64,000 nt of DNA. It comes from Amoebidium appalachense (lineage: Eukaryota; Ichthyosporea). A model generated the notes under the pieces. It made no database searches and was not told the DNA's origin. It worked only from the letters and a program-made list of their open reading frames with translations. This document shows, piece by piece, positions 11,132 to 22,130 of the stretch (the stretch's first letter is position 1; each line of letters begins with the position of its first letter). A program made the translations under genes and the position numbers. The stretch is taken from NCBI GenBank assembly GCA_963693365.1, contig CAVNZM010000015.1:5890001-5954000 (forward strand). Direction: 5' to 3'.

Positions 11132-11400
11132 AGAACTTATGAAGTCTAGAGAAACAGAAAATAGCTTGAACGATCGGTGGAGGGGATGATAGCTATAGTG
11201 CTAACAGCAAAAGTAGTGCCCACAGTCGCTGGTTCAGGAACGTGAAAGGCAACGTGCATCTGCAGCCAGCAGACACACGCACACGCACGCACACACACAC
11301 ACATACACACACACACACACAGACACAGACACAGACATAATCACAGGACGGACACAGACCAGACAGACAAACGCCATATGCACAAAAGCAGGCAACACAA
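11132..11400 (+). repeat. dispersed repeat, copy 1 (partner at 63738)
   Basis: About 265 bp from ACTTATGAAGTCTAGAGAA through a (CA)n segment to CCATATGCACAAAAG. A second copy runs from 63738 to the window end, with a few substitutions and indels. Confidence 0.85.
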
Positions 11401-11477
11401 AACTAACCTTCAAAGGGCCTTTCAGCCGTTAGGCAGCATGCAGCATGGTCCAAAACAATCAGCACGGTGGCTGCGCG

Positions 11478-11600
11478 ATCTGCGGAGGGGATCTGTGACC
11501 AGGCGACCTGCGGGAAGGGAACTGCGACCAGGCGACCTGCGGGAAGGGACCTGCGACCAGGCGACCTGCGGGAAAGGACCTGCGGACCTGCGGGAAGGGG
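11478..11600 (+). repeat. GC-rich minisatellite, ~27-bp unit
   Basis: Units of the form CTGCGACCAGGCGACCTGCGG repeat three to four times, degrading at the 3' end. Short ORFs on both strands here are by-products of the repeat. Confidence 0.85.
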
Positions 11601-11942
11601 GAAGAGAAATGGAGCAAACAACGTGCGTACAGGCTTAAATGGAGAAAAAATTGCAAACCGGATTGGGATTTAGCCAATCACTATTCGCCGCGCCTGAATA
11701 GGAAAAAGATAAAAATAGATTTCGGCTCGCGCGCGCGCGCGCATCAGCTTGGTGCCCTTAGCGCTACCCTTAGTGCCCTTAGTCACAACTATCAGACTAT
11801 AGTTACGTGTCCTCCACTTCTTTGTTCTTGACCATTTTTTCGGCATGAAAGGGTTTCTGTTACTTCTTGCTGTCCTTCTTAGCGTGCTTGCTTGTCTTTT
11901 TTTCAACATGGGTGTCACTGGCGCTTTCGACTTCTTTGAAAT

Positions 11943-11985
<43 letters not shown>

Positions 11986-12015
11986 GCGCGCACGCACACA
12001 CACTCACACATGCAC

Positions 12016-12047
<32 letters not shown>

Positions 12048-12140
12048 GGCGCGCACACACAGGCACGCACACACACACAGGCGCACACCTACACAACACA
12101 CACAGCACATGCACACACAAGCGCACACACGCACACACCC
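11943..12140. repeat. (CA)n-(CG)n-(CA)n alternating purine-pyrimidine tract
   Basis: A (CA)n run passes into about 20 bases of alternating CG and back to (CA)n. Such tracts are known to favour Z-DNA. Nothing coding is credible here. Confidence 0.9.
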
Positions 12141-12189
12141 TGTTATCCCTGATCATGATGCCCCCTCCCCCCTCCCTCTTCCCCCCCCG

Positions 12190-12513
12190 CGCACCCACCC
12201 CCCCCCCCCCCCCCCCCCCCACCCACCCCACCCACCCACCTACAAAGACGAAAAAATTGTACATGTATTGCATACACAAATATACTCGCACATATACATA
12301 CACACATTCACTTTAATCTTTCAGGCTACATGTGCAATCTACATTAATTATGCACAGTCGATAGAATTCGTTGTGAACCCCCCCCCCCCCCCCCCTCCTC
12401 GTTCCCCCCATATGCAATGGGGATAATATTGTTTCCCGCTATTAATTAAAAAATCACCGTTCTAACTTCCTAAGACCGAACCACTTGTAACACCGACAGT
12501 TTCGGTTGTGTGG

Positions 12514-12553
<40 letters not shown>

Positions 12554-12667
12554 CCCACCCACCACCACCTTACCAATATTGAGGTGTACACTGCCCCCAC
12601 ATCCCCAACTGTGTGCTGAATATCCCGTGCTAGGAAACCAATAACGTGAAAGTAACACATGCCGCAT
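12190..12667. repeat. three poly-C tracts in non-coding DNA
   Basis: Runs lie near 12190-12220, 12379-12395 and 12516-12551. The sequence between them is AT-rich with no coding signal. The last run leads into the satellite at 12668. Confidence 0.85.
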
Positions 12668-14145
12668 GTGGGTAGTTATTGAAAAAACCAATAATGTCTA
12701 GGTAACATACTATGTACATATACTATGCTACAAAGGGGGTTCTATACGAGCTACAATGTTGTGTTTTTTTCGTGTGACCCTCGTACTCCAGGGGCACATT
12801 CACCATCCCCCCCATAAACTTTGTGGTAAAGTTCTCGTGCTAGAAGCTGTTCTGTGGGTAGTTATTGAAAAAACGAATAATGTCTAGGTAACACATGTAC
12901 ATATGCTATGTTACAAGGGGGGTTCTATTCGAGCTACAATGTTGTGTTTTTTTTGTGTGACCCTCGTACTCCAGGGGCACATTCACCATCCCCCCCATAA
13001 ACTTTGTGGTAAATCTCTCGTGCTAGAGGCTGTTCTGTGGGTAGTTATTGAAAAACCAATAATGTCTAGGTAACATATGTACATATACTATGCTACAAGG
13101 GGGGTTCTATACGAGCTACAACGTTGTGTTTTTTTCGTGTGACCCTTGTACTCCAGGGGCACATTTACCATCCCCCCCATAAACTTTTTGGTAAATGTCT
13201 CGTGCTAGAAGCTGTTCTGTGGGTAGTTATTGAAAAAACCAATAATGTCTAGGTAACACATGGACGTATACTATGCTACAAGGGGGGTCTATTCGAGCTA
13301 CAACATTGTGTTTTTTTCGTGTGACCCTCGTACTCCAGGGGCACATTCTCCATCCCCCCCATAAACTGTGTGGTAAATGTCTCGTGCTAGAAGCTGTTCT
13401 GTGGGTAGTTATTGAAAAAACCAATAATGTCTAGGTAACACATGTACATATACTATGCTACAATTGCAAGGGGGGTTCTATTCGAGCTACAATGTTGTGT
13501 TTTTTTCGTGTGACCCTTGTACTCCAGGGGCACATTCACCATCCCCCCCATAAACTTTGTGGTAAATGTCTCGTGCTAGAAGCTGTTCTGTGGGTAGTTA
13601 TTGAAAAAACCAATAATGTCTAGGTAACACATGGACGTATACTATGCTACAAGGGGGGTCTATTCGAGCTACAACATTGTGTTTTTTTCGTGTGACCCTC
13701 GTACTCCAGGGGCACATTCTCCATCCCCCCCATAAACTGTGTGGTAAATTTCTCGTGCTAGAAGCTGTTCTGTGGGTAGTTATTGAAAAAACCAATAATG
13801 TCTAGGTAACACATGTACATATACTATGCTACAATTGCAAGGGGGGTTCTATTCGAGCTACAACATTGTGTTTTTTTCGTGTGATCCTTGTACTCCAGGG
13901 GCACATTCACCATCCCCCCCATAAACTTTGTGGTAAATGTCTCGTGCTAGAAGCTGTTCTGTGGGTAGTTATTGAAAAAACCAATAATGTCTAGGTAACA
14001 TATGTACATATACTATGCTACAAGGGGGGTTCTATACGAGCTACAACGTTGTGTTTTTTTCGTGTGACCCTCGTACTCCAGGGGCACATTCACCATCCCC
14101 CATAAACGTTGTGGTAAATGTCTCGTGCTAGAAGCTGTTCTGTGT
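12668..14145 (+). repeat. satellite array, eight units of about 182-190 bp
   Basis: Units start at GTGGGTAGTTATTGAAAAA at about 12668, 12854, 13037, 13219, 13401, 13590, 13772 and 13961. Each contains a TTGTGTTTTTTTCGTGTGA block, CTCCAGGGGCACATT, CCATCCCCCCCATAAACT and CTCGTGCTAGAAGCTGTTCT. Units 4 and 6 share CATGGACGTATACTATG; units 5 and 7 share CTACAATTGCAAGGGG. This gives a two-unit higher-order period of about 371 bp. Confidence 0.93.
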
Positions 14146-14324
14146 CTGATGTGTGGATGTCTGTGTATGTTGTGTGTGTGTGCATGTCTGTGTGTGTGTA
14201 TGTGCTCAGTTGAAAGGGAAGGGGGGGGAGAGGGGGGATGCACCGTGTGTGTGCATGTGTGCACGTGTGTGTGTGTGTGCTCTGTGGAGAGGGAAGGGGA
14301 GGGGGGAAATGCACCGTGTGTGTG

Positions 14325-14358
<34 letters not shown>

Positions 14359-14556
14359 TGTGTGTATTTTTGTGTGCCACAGTGTATGTGTGTGTGTGTG
14401 TTGTGTGTTTGTGTGTGTGTGCATGTCTGTGTGCATCGTGTGTGGTGTGTGTGTGTGTGTGTGCATGTCTGTGCATGTGTGCATGTGCTCGGTGGATAGG
14501 GAAGGGGAAGGGGGGATTCGTGTCCGTGCATGTGTGCATGTGTGCATGTGTGTGTG

Positions 14557-14597
<41 letters not shown>

Positions 14598-15045
14598 ATG
14601 TATGTGTGTGTGTATGTGCTCAGTTGAGAGGGAAGGAGAGAGGGGGGATGCACCGTGTGTGTGCATGTGTGCACGTGTGTGTGTGTGTGCTTTGTGGAGA
14701 GGGAAGGGGATGGGGGAAATGCACCGTGTGTGTGCATGTGTGTGTGTGTGTGTGTGCGTGCGTGTGTGTGTGTTGTGTGTTTGTGTTGGTGTGTGCATGT
14801 CTGTGTGCATCGTGTGTGTTGTGTGTGTGTGTGTGTGCATGTCTGTGCATGTGTGCATGTGCTCGGTGGAGAGGGAAGGGGAAGGGGGGATTCGTGTCCG
14901 TGCATGTGTGCATGTGTGCATGTGCGTGTGTGTGTGTGTGTGCTTGTGTGTGTGTGTGTGTGCGCATGTATGTGTGTGTGTATGTGCTCAGTTGAGAGGG
15001 AAGGGGAGGGGGGGGATGCACCGTGTGTGTGCATGTGTGCATGTT
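14146..15045 (+). repeat. TG-rich compound minisatellite, ~430-bp duplicated unit
   Basis: (TG)n blocks alternate with GTGCTCAGTTGA-AGGGAAGG and GGGGGATGCACCGTGTGTG. The block 14190-14605 is repeated, with drift, at about 14610-15020. The open frames on both strands here encode only Cys/Val or His/Thr runs and are not genes. Confidence 0.9.
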
Positions 15046-15515
15046 AATGCAAAGTACACACGGGTGAGTCCGTAGAATTTTTTTCCCGACGGAGGGGGGG
15101 GGGGGGGGGCATGATCGGGGAATTTCAGTGTTTTCTCCAGTCCCGCATGCAACATACCAGCCTTCGTATTCAAAAAACCCAAACACCCTTTCCTTTAGCA
15201 AGTAGCTGACTTTCTCACCACCAAACGTAGATGGGGGTGGGGGGGAGTGCCCACGTTCACCCACACATCCCCACGGGCATTTGCCGGGCCCATCAGGGGG
15301 GGTCCAAGAGGGGGGGGGGGGGTCATTCTATAGTGTGCATGTGTTGTGGAGGGAATTTGAAACGTGCAAAAACCCTCAGAATGGACGGATTTCGATGCAG
15401 TTTTTTTTGTTTTCCCAATGGGAAGGTACGTTAATGCAAAGTACACACGGGGGAGTCCATAGGATTTTTTCCCGACGGACGGGGGGACGTGATCGGGGAA
15501 TTTCAAGAAGAAAAA
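15046..15515 (+). repeat. duplicated segment with poly-G
   Basis: The segment TTAATGCAAAGTACACACGGG ... CCCGACGGA ... GATCGGGGAATTTCA occurs at about 15053-15127 and again at about 15430-15506, separated by unrelated sequence with poly-G runs. Confidence 0.8.
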
Positions 15516-15554
15516 TCTAAAATCTCAATATCTGCCAAAACCCTCCGAATGGAC

Positions 15555-15672
15555 GGGGGGAGGGGGGGGGGGGGGGAGGAGGGAGGGGGGGGGGGGGGGA
15601 GGGGGGGAAGGGGGGGGGGGGGGGGAGGCATCAAACGTGATGGCTCCCCCCCCCCCCCCCCCCCCCCCCCCC
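15555..15672. repeat. poly-G block followed by poly-C block
   Basis: About 75 bases of almost pure G with single A interruptions are followed, after AGGCATCAAACGTGATGGCT, by about 26 C. The two can pair as a hairpin, or fold separately as G-quadruplex and i-motif. Confidence 0.9.
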
Positions 15673-15701
15673 TCCCCGGCGGGCCCGCCGCTGCGCTGCG
15701 G

Positions 15702-16073
15702 AAGATTACTCTGATCTACTCGAATCCTTTTGTCCCAAACACAGGCTTGCAGGATAAGAAAGGCCTGCACCTTGCAAAGCTGGATGCCTATTTTGCATCA
15801 GAAGGGAACTTCGACCCCAGCCCCAGGCTTGAAGGACGTGGCAATTGCCTAAAGTTCCTGCCGCTACAGCTGCAGTTGTTCCTAGCGGGCTTAACGCCTG
15901 CTGAAGCACGGGGGACTCCACGGGGGGATCTGCCTCTTCCAGTGAAAAGAAAAATATTCCCATACAACTTGAACAGCTGCTATATTCGACTGCAAGAAGG
16001 TGAGGAGGGAGTGTATCTTAGGGTGGTGGGGTGTAAGGAGTTTTATGGTCGGCGATCCGCACTGCAGTTTCAG
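15702..16073 (+). CDS. probable host exon, unidentified protein
   Basis: An open segment of about 124 codons follows a C-rich stretch ending GCGGAAG and stops being protein-like at TTTCAG|GTATGG, a good donor. The encoded text has normal amino-acid composition (for example GLQDKKGLHLAKLDAYFASE and IFPYNLNSCYIRLQEGEEG), unlike the low-complexity frames around it. I do not recognise a family. The open frame continues 33 bases past the donor. Acceptor position is uncertain. The next exon is not seen, and a Harbinger-like element begins 250 bases downstream. Confidence 0.45.
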
Positions 16074-16323
16074 GTATGGTTGGCGTATTTATTCAGGACG
16101 TACTGACAGAATAGTAAGTATAGCTCTAGTATAGCGTGAGGATATTCTTAGGAGCTTCCTAAGGTATGCGATATATATCTTTGCGTTTTTTTGCGTTTTT
16201 TGTGCATTTTTTTATTTTTTATTTTTTAATGTGTTTATTTAGGGTAAATTCAACGCACCGGCCACTTGCTCCGCGCAGGCATTGCACCGTTTGCCAAAGT
16301 ATCTCGCCTAATTTATAGGTACC

Positions 16324-17274
16324 TTAGGGCCTGTTTGGCAACGCGGGTTAGTGTAATCTGGATTTCGGGGGATATCTGGATATCAAAATCGAGATCCAGA
16401 TTATGCTGCAGAATCCGGATCTCAGCCGAAACCTGGGTTAAGCCGGGTAGATAACCCATGGATGCCAAACAGCCCACGTACGATTTCGGGTTAGATTTGC
16501 TCTGCTGTTCATGGAAACGACCGGCCATTCCATTCCATTGAGCCTTTTTAAGGCTCTTGCCTCCCGAATCAAGTTTCCTGAGTGAGAGGCTAAGAAAATC
16601 GTCTACAACGAACTTGCTTTCTTTTCCCGTAAATCTCATACGTGTCTTTTCAACCGCCTCAGTCGACGGTTTGGCTGACTGTGGGGGACTGTCACTCTGT
16701 GATTCGATGTTGAGGTTTGCAGGCATCTTGTCGGTTCAAACAAGATTATCTACAAGTGTACTGTGCTACTGGAAGACTCGGGCTGGACGGCCGCAGAGGG
16801 TAGGAAAAGAATGAGAAGTGAGGTGCGTGTCTGTTTTTATAACGTTCCCCACGTGCAAGTCCGTGCGTTGGTGCAGGTGTCGCAGTTCAAGGCACAGCTG
16901 TCGCAGCCCACTCAGTATCCACATGCTGCCAGCAACGGAAGTTTGGTTTGGCGCCCTTTCAACAATCCTTTTTTGGCCACTTCAAACTATCGACGATTGG
17001 TGCAAAAGGACACCATATATAGTTCCATAAAATGAACATTCATTGGGTCGGACATTCAGGACCTGAAAGGATTTCGCGCTAATCCACCTCGGGTGGATTA
17101 GTGGAATCCAGATTACGGCCATGTCCGAGGGGTTTGAAACCCAGATTTACGTGACCGGATCTGGCCGTCTGTTTGGCAGCGGCTGGATTTTGAGATTTGG
17201 ATTTAGCGCTAAACCCAAAATCGCCCGTAATCCGGATTTAGGACCCTAAACCCGGGTTGCCAAACAGGCCCTTA
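16324..17274. mobile_element. PIF/Harbinger-like element, TIRs and TTA target duplication
   Basis: Terminal inverted repeats start GGGCCTGTTTGGCAAC at 16327 and end with its complement at 17271. TTA flanks both ends (16324-16326 and 17272-17274). The TIR type and the 3-bp TWA duplication are hallmarks of PIF/Harbinger (Tourist-like) elements. At 945 bp it lacks a DDE transposase and is non-autonomous. Subterminal regions are rich in inverted GGATTT/AAATCC motifs. Confidence 0.82.
16327..16726 (-). pseudogene. Myb/SANT-like ORF remnant inside the Harbinger-like element
   Basis: A minus-strand frame from ATG 16726 reads MPANLNIESQ... with a segment KKAQWNGMAGRFHEQ, which resembles the Lys-Trp-helix portion of Myb/SANT-like domains. 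Harbinger elements carry a Myb-like DNA-binding ORF beside the transposase, so this could be its first exon. The frame then runs out into the terminal repeat. The family assignment is inference from a short motif. Confidence 0.4.
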
Positions 17275-17753
17275 AATATTATTACAACTAAAACTTCTGT
17301 ATTTGGCAGTTGAATGCCCCAGTTTTAATTACATTATACGGATCATGATTGTAAGATAACAGTGCTTCGGATTCTGTTTTGCACTCCTCCAGTAAATCTT
17401 TGTTTCCATTGCCTATCATCTCGCGCACCTGCGCGACGCCTTCATGTTTCATGTTTCAATAAAAGCGTGACCTTGTGACGCCTTCATTGTGAATGCTGTG
17501 TGAAATTCGATCCTAAAAAACAACCAATCAAAAACGTTGGAGTAATCTATCCCACAATCAAATGCGCAATCCCTTTTCCCGCCGTATATATTGAGCTAAC
17601 CCTCGCATCACGGAACGTGGTCCTGGGTAATCGGCATTGACAGGGTGGTAAAGAGGCCGTGGCTGAGCTCGTTAGCGATACGTGCTTTGCTTTTGTATCC
17701 CAGGGAACACTTAAAGATCATCCAAATCGATCCCATTAAACCCTTAAAAAGGT
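17275..17753. other. non-coding interval
   Basis: AT-rich, no credible ORF. A CCAAT motif and TATATATT near 17585 could belong to a promoter, but no gene follows before the tandem duplication. Confidence 0.4.
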
Positions 17754-18640
17754 CCTAAAGTAATCCTAACACAATACCTAATTGCAACTCTGAACATCTT
17801 TAAGCTACCCCAAATAGGGCGTGAATATCGCAGAAAGGTATCACCAATACTTGCCTAAGATTGTGTTAGCATATCACATGCACAGACATGGCCTGTCTTG
17901 AAGATATAATTGGGATGGCCAATAGTGCTACAAAAGAACTCTCCAAAGATCTCCTTAGATGATCCACTGCCTAGCTGTGATATATCCTGACGACATCCTG
18001 TGCACATCCTAACGCAATCAGTTCGTTTCGCAAATGTTGCATGGCCATACGGGATTAAGAGAGGATAAAGATTGTACTAAGATCTCCGCACTACATCTTT
18101 AACATATCTCTACGCCCATCCCACGAGCGCCTTGTGTCAACTTACTTGCGTGTATAATGCATCTTACACACATCTATATAATATGTATCGGTATCTCTCA
18201 TAGACATCCTGTAGAATGAGTGCAGACGTCTTAAAGAGGTCCTAAGGTAATCCTCACACAATAGCTAATTGCAACTCTGAACATCTTTAAGCTACCCCAA
18301 ATAGGGCGTGAAGATCGCAGAAAGGTATCACCAATACATGCCTAAGATTGCGTTAGCATATCACATGCACAGACATGGCCTGTCTTGAAGATATAATTGG
18401 GATGGCCAAAAGCGCTACAAAAGAACTCTCCAAAGATCTCCTTAGATGATCTACTGCCTAGCGGTGATATATCCTGACGACATCCTAACGCAATCAGTTC
18501 GTTTCGCAAATGTTGCATGGCCATACGGGATTAAGAGAGGATAAAGATTGTACTAAGATCTCTGCAGTACATCTTTAACATATCTCTACGCCCATCCCAC
18601 GAGCGCCTTGTGTCTTGAACTTACTTGCGTGTAATGATTT
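17754..18640 (+). repeat. tandem duplication, ~480-bp unit
   Basis: The block from GGTCCTAAAGTAATCC to GACGTCTTAAAGAGG (about 17753-18237) is repeated from GGTCCTAAGGTAATCC at 18237. Both hold CTGAACATCTTTAAGCTACCCCAAATAGGG. The second unit is cut at 18640 by the YR element at 18652. Its remaining part (TAATGCATCTTACACACATC...) resumes at 24057. Confidence 0.9.
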
Positions 18641-18651
18641 TTTTTATTTGT

Positions 18652-19297
18652 CTATGAAAACTACTCCGGGACGTGTGTTGCCTCTAGGGGGACATCCCCT
18701 TGGACGAAAGTGAACCTGCAATGGTTGTAAACCACGGCAGGCCCCCAGTCATCAATTTATTGATCCGTGAGGTCCTTGTGCCCAAAAAACGGGGGAAGTC
18801 TTCGCCCCGTGAAAAAACAGCACGTATGTGGGGATCAATGGGGGTTGAGTGTAGGGTGTAGGTGGGTGGGTGAAAAGAAAATATAGCTGTAAAGCTGTAG
18901 GTGCTAAACACAGAAGATGTGTTGTTGCCTGCTGATCTGCTAAAAACTGTCGTGCTTATATACCTACGGCTACCGAACTGAGCCAATCAAAACCGATCTA
19001 GTGTTATGTGAAATCTTATCCTCAGCCAATCAGACTCGGTCTAGTGATCCGTGGAATCTGATGTTTTGATCGGCTAATAGGTGCCCGTATGCGGGCAGCC
19101 GAACGCGAACTGCTAAAACATGAAACAAAGCCTGTTGATATCGGACACCCATCCTACGTGTTTACCCAGAAAAATATTTATGTCAATAATTTCCACAAAT
19201 AAAACCTCTATGAAAACTACTCCGGGACGTGTGTTGCCTCTAGGGGGACATCCCCTTGGACGAAAGTGAACCTGCAATGGTTGTAAACCACGGCACG
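18652..19297 (-). repeat. B2-A2-B1 repeats of copy 3
   Basis: In plus-strand order: B2 starting CTATGAAAACTACTCC, the connector with GGATCAATGG and AATTTATTGATCC, A2 with the TATATAAGC promoter reversed near 18957, then B1. Each B contains GGGGACATCCCC, the palindromic core on this strand. Confidence 0.9.
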
Positions 19298-19323
19298 AGA
19301 GCAGCATGCTTGCTCCAAAGGTT

Positions 19324-20529
19324 TCACTTAAGAATAGAGGCGAATACACGTGTGGTAGTGGCAGCAATGGAGGCCGGACGAAGTCGTGTATAGATCAGGA
19401 AACAGTCGGAGGACCACCTGCCGAGTTGTTTGATCCGGGAGTCGTCGACCCCGGCCTCAGCCAGTGCTGTGGCCCCCCCGATGCGGAGGCTGTGTCCGGC
19501 AAACCGGGAGGGTGAGAGGCCTGCCCGGGAGAGGAGGGCACGGAAGTCGGCAGAGAAAGCACTCTTGGTGTAGGGGATGCCACCGAGACTGAAGAGGGGG
19601 TCGTCGGGTTGACCGGACGTTGTATGCAGGAACTGCCGGAGGAGATGGGCTGGGGAGAAATGGGTGAGGGGCAGGGCAGCTAGAGTGACGTTGACACCTC
19701 GGGCCTGTACATCCGTCTTAGAGGTTGGCAGGTGGAGGGTGGCATGGGACAAAGTACCGGTGGGGGTGTAGGTGAAGGTCACGTCTTTCCGTTTAACGTG
19801 ACGGGACGGGTTGAAAGAAGTCAGGGTCTTGGAGGTAAATTCCCCTGAACGGAGGAGACCACAGAAACCGACGATGAGGGCTGTCCATAGCCGGAGATTG
19901 GCCGAGGAGGCCTTTGTGGGGCACTGGCCATGAAGTAGGCTGAGGTGGGAGGGCAGGAGGGGTTCCCTGGTTGATGAGCGGGGTCGGATGTTGTGAGAAA
20001 GCTGCCATCTGCCCACCCCCCGTAGGAACCAGGCCAGAGACTTGTCGTGGGGGTAGGGAGCAGGGAGGCCCATGTCGAGGTGGAGCCTGGTGATGGCCGA
20101 ATTGTAGCCGGTTAAGGAAGAGGCCTGTACCCCTCGTTGGGCACACCAGGCGAGAAAAAGTTGCACGGTGTGTGGGGAGGCCGGGAGGGAGGACCCGGAG
20201 GGGGATTGCAGCCGAGATGCCACACAGAAATCGATGAACACTTTCTGCACCCGGGAGTAAAAGGCCCGAGAGTCGAGGTTGAGACTCAGGGCCTGGCATT
20301 CCTGCAGGGTAGTGGTGGCTCGAAGCAGCTCGGCCGGAGCAAAGTGGGGGGCCAATCTGCCAGCGTTGCTCCGGAACGGGAGATCTGGGGGGGGGGGGGG
20401 GGGGGGGGGTGGGTTAGCCCAAGGGAAGGGATAGGAACTCGTGGACCCAGGAGGGGAAGGGGCAGGGCTCCGGTTGCAGGGAAGGTCGGAGTCGTCGGGC
20501 CCGGGGAAGTTGGTTACGAGAAATGGCAT
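19324..20529 (-). CDS. tyrosine recombinase of YR retrotransposon, intact
   Basis: A 401-codon frame whose ATG lies inside the RNase H frame in another register. About 40 Pro-rich residues include nine prolines from the poly-C tract. An N-terminal helical, SAM-like part follows (KVFIDFCVASRLQ ... FLAWCAQRGVQ), then the catalytic domain: Arg in GLLRSGE, HxxR in GHSLRIGGATALAEAG, Trp in LGRWSS and Tyr in FLIYTRLRP near the C-terminus. Enzymes of this family replace the DDE integrase in DIRS, PAT and Ngaro elements. The overlap with RNase H implies re-initiation, frameshifting or splicing at the CTAAC-polyC-CAG junction. Confidence 0.93.
   Translation of the reverse strand: MPFLVTNFPGPDDSDLPCNRSPAPSPPGSTSSYPFPWANPPPPPPPPPDLPFRSNAGRLAPHFAPAELLRATTTLQECQALSLNLDSRAFYSRVQKVFIDFCVASRLQSPSGSSLPASPHTVQLFLAWCAQRGVQASSLTGYNSAITRLHLDMGLPAPYPHDKSLAWFLRGVGRWQLSHNIRPRSSTREPLLPSHLSLLHGQCPTKASSANLRLWTALIVGFCGLLRSGEFTSKTLTSFNPSRHVKRKDVTFTYTPTGTLSHATLHLPTSKTDVQARGVNVTLAALPLTHFSPAHLLRQFLHTTSGQPDDPLFSLGGIPYTKSAFSADFRALLSRAGLSPSRFAGHSLRIGGATALAEAGVDDSRIKQLGRWSSDCFLIYTRLRPASIAATTTRVFASILK
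20387..20413 (-). repeat. poly-C tract at the RNase H / recombinase junction of copy 3
   Basis: On the minus strand: CTAA, CCC, one A, 23 C, AG. Total 27 bases, so the recombinase frame is kept. Confidence 0.93.
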
Positions 20530-22067
20530 CGGCCAGATGGTTGAGGGGTCCTGGTAGGTAGGATGCCTGTAACGTAAATTGGTATTGCATTTCCATGCGG
20601 GTGATGAACCGAATAAGTTTGGCCATCACGGGGTGGGGGGAAGACCGGGAGTGTAGGTCAGACACAGCATCCGTGTTGTCGCATAAAATACGGACATGGT
20701 GGGTGGACCAGGAGGGGGCCCAGAGGGCCACGGCGGCTGCGATGGCCAGGAGTTCAATGACGGAAGAACCGAGTTTACCCTCATGAGCATAGAGGGCTTG
20801 GGTGGAGGGGGACCAGGGCATGAAGAACCATTGGTCGAGCCAGTGGCCTCCTAGACCCACCGATCCGGCAGCATCGGTGGCCAGGGTGGTGTATGTGGGG
20901 GGTGTGATGAGGTGCACCCCATTCCATGATGTGAGGAACTGGTGCCATTCGGCTATGTCGGCCCGGGCGGCAGCAGTCAGTCGTATGTGGTGGTGGCCGG
21001 CAAGGTGTGGGTGGGTCCGGAGAAGGGCCCATAGGCGCTGGGAGAAGGCCCTCCCGGGGGGAACCAGCTGGGCACACCAGGTGAGTTTGCCGAGGAGGGA
21101 CTGGAGGTCCCGAATGGTGATGGTGGGCTTTGGGTGGGAAGTGAGGTCGAGTAGGTCCGAGAGCTTGGAAGCCGGGATTCGTGCCTCCATGGTGATGGAG
21201 TCGAATTCGATACCGATGAAGACGACACGGGTAGCCGGGCCCTGCATCTTGTCTTCGGAGATGGCAATGTGCAGCTCTCGGCAGAGTTGCAGGAAGGTGG
21301 ATAGGTGACGTTGGCACTGCTCTTGTGTGGGGGCGACTATAATCCAGTCGTCTACGTAGTGGCGGATGAGGGTAATACCGTGCTGGTGTGCCAGCCACTG
21401 TAGGGTGGCCGCGATCCGTTCCCAGATGGCTGGGCTAGATTTCAGGCCGAAGGGCAGTCTGGTTTCAACGTAAAAATGCCCCAACCATTTGAATGCCATT
21501 AAGTGATGGTCTTCTGGTCGGATGGGCATGTGCCGGAAGGCAGCCTGCACATCTGCCACGGCCATGTAGCAGCCGGGGCCTGCGTCGAGAATGAGCTGGG
21601 TGACGTCCCGGGCGCGAATGTACTGAAGTTCGTCGGGGTAGGTGATGCTGTCATTGACACTGCTACCCCGGGGCCAGGAGAGGTGGTGGATTCGACGGTA
21701 CTTGGGGGGGGTTCCCTTTCTTGGTAACGGCGCCGATGGGGGAGGAACGGTGGACCGGAAATTCGTCAAAGAATTGGGCCGGGGAGAGGGGGCCGCGCAG
21801 GTGGCCGAGGGCGACTTCTTTGGCAATATCCGCCGTGATAGCGGAAGCTGCCTCCGGGGTGGTGGGTAGGTTGGGGCCCACCCGAGAGGTGGAGGGCCCG
21901 CGATAGCCGATGTCGACACCGAATTCGACATCGTGGAGGAGTTGTGCGGCGAATGATTGGTCTGGGTAGGAGGCCAGCAGTTCCCGGAGGCGGGAGGTGT
22001 CAATGCGGTGCTGGGGCAGCGGGCGGGCCTCCGGGTCTGAGCCTCGGGGGAAGGGGGTGGTTAGCAA
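20414..22067 (-). pseudogene. RT/RNase H of copy 3 with one frameshift
   Basis: RT motifs include KYRRIHHLSWPRG, DVQAAFRHMPI (box A), LPFGLKSSP (box B) and RHYVDDWIIV (box C, YxDD). RNase H follows with TLATDAAGSVG, IELLAIAAA and CDNTDAV. At about 21706-21713 the run of G is one base longer than in the copies at 48965 and 56845, separating an upstream frame ending KKGNPPQ from the main frame. An uncorrected homopolymer error would look the same. No DNA N6-methyltransferase domain is seen, unlike DIRS1-type elements. Confidence 0.9.
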
Positions 22068-22099
22068 GGGTGGTGTACCCTTGGGGAGATCCCGGCAGC

Positions 22100-22130
<31 letters not shown>

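Noticed and set aside
14146-15045. Long Cys/Val and His/Thr open frames on both strands
   Set aside because: They are translations of (TG)n/(CA)n repeats; same for frames at 31576-32209, 34845-35832 and 40755-41048.
20802-21308. 168-codon ORF antisense to RT, seen in three copies
   Set aside because: It recurs only because the RT sequence recurs; composition (Trp/Ser/Arg-rich) is that of an antisense shadow.
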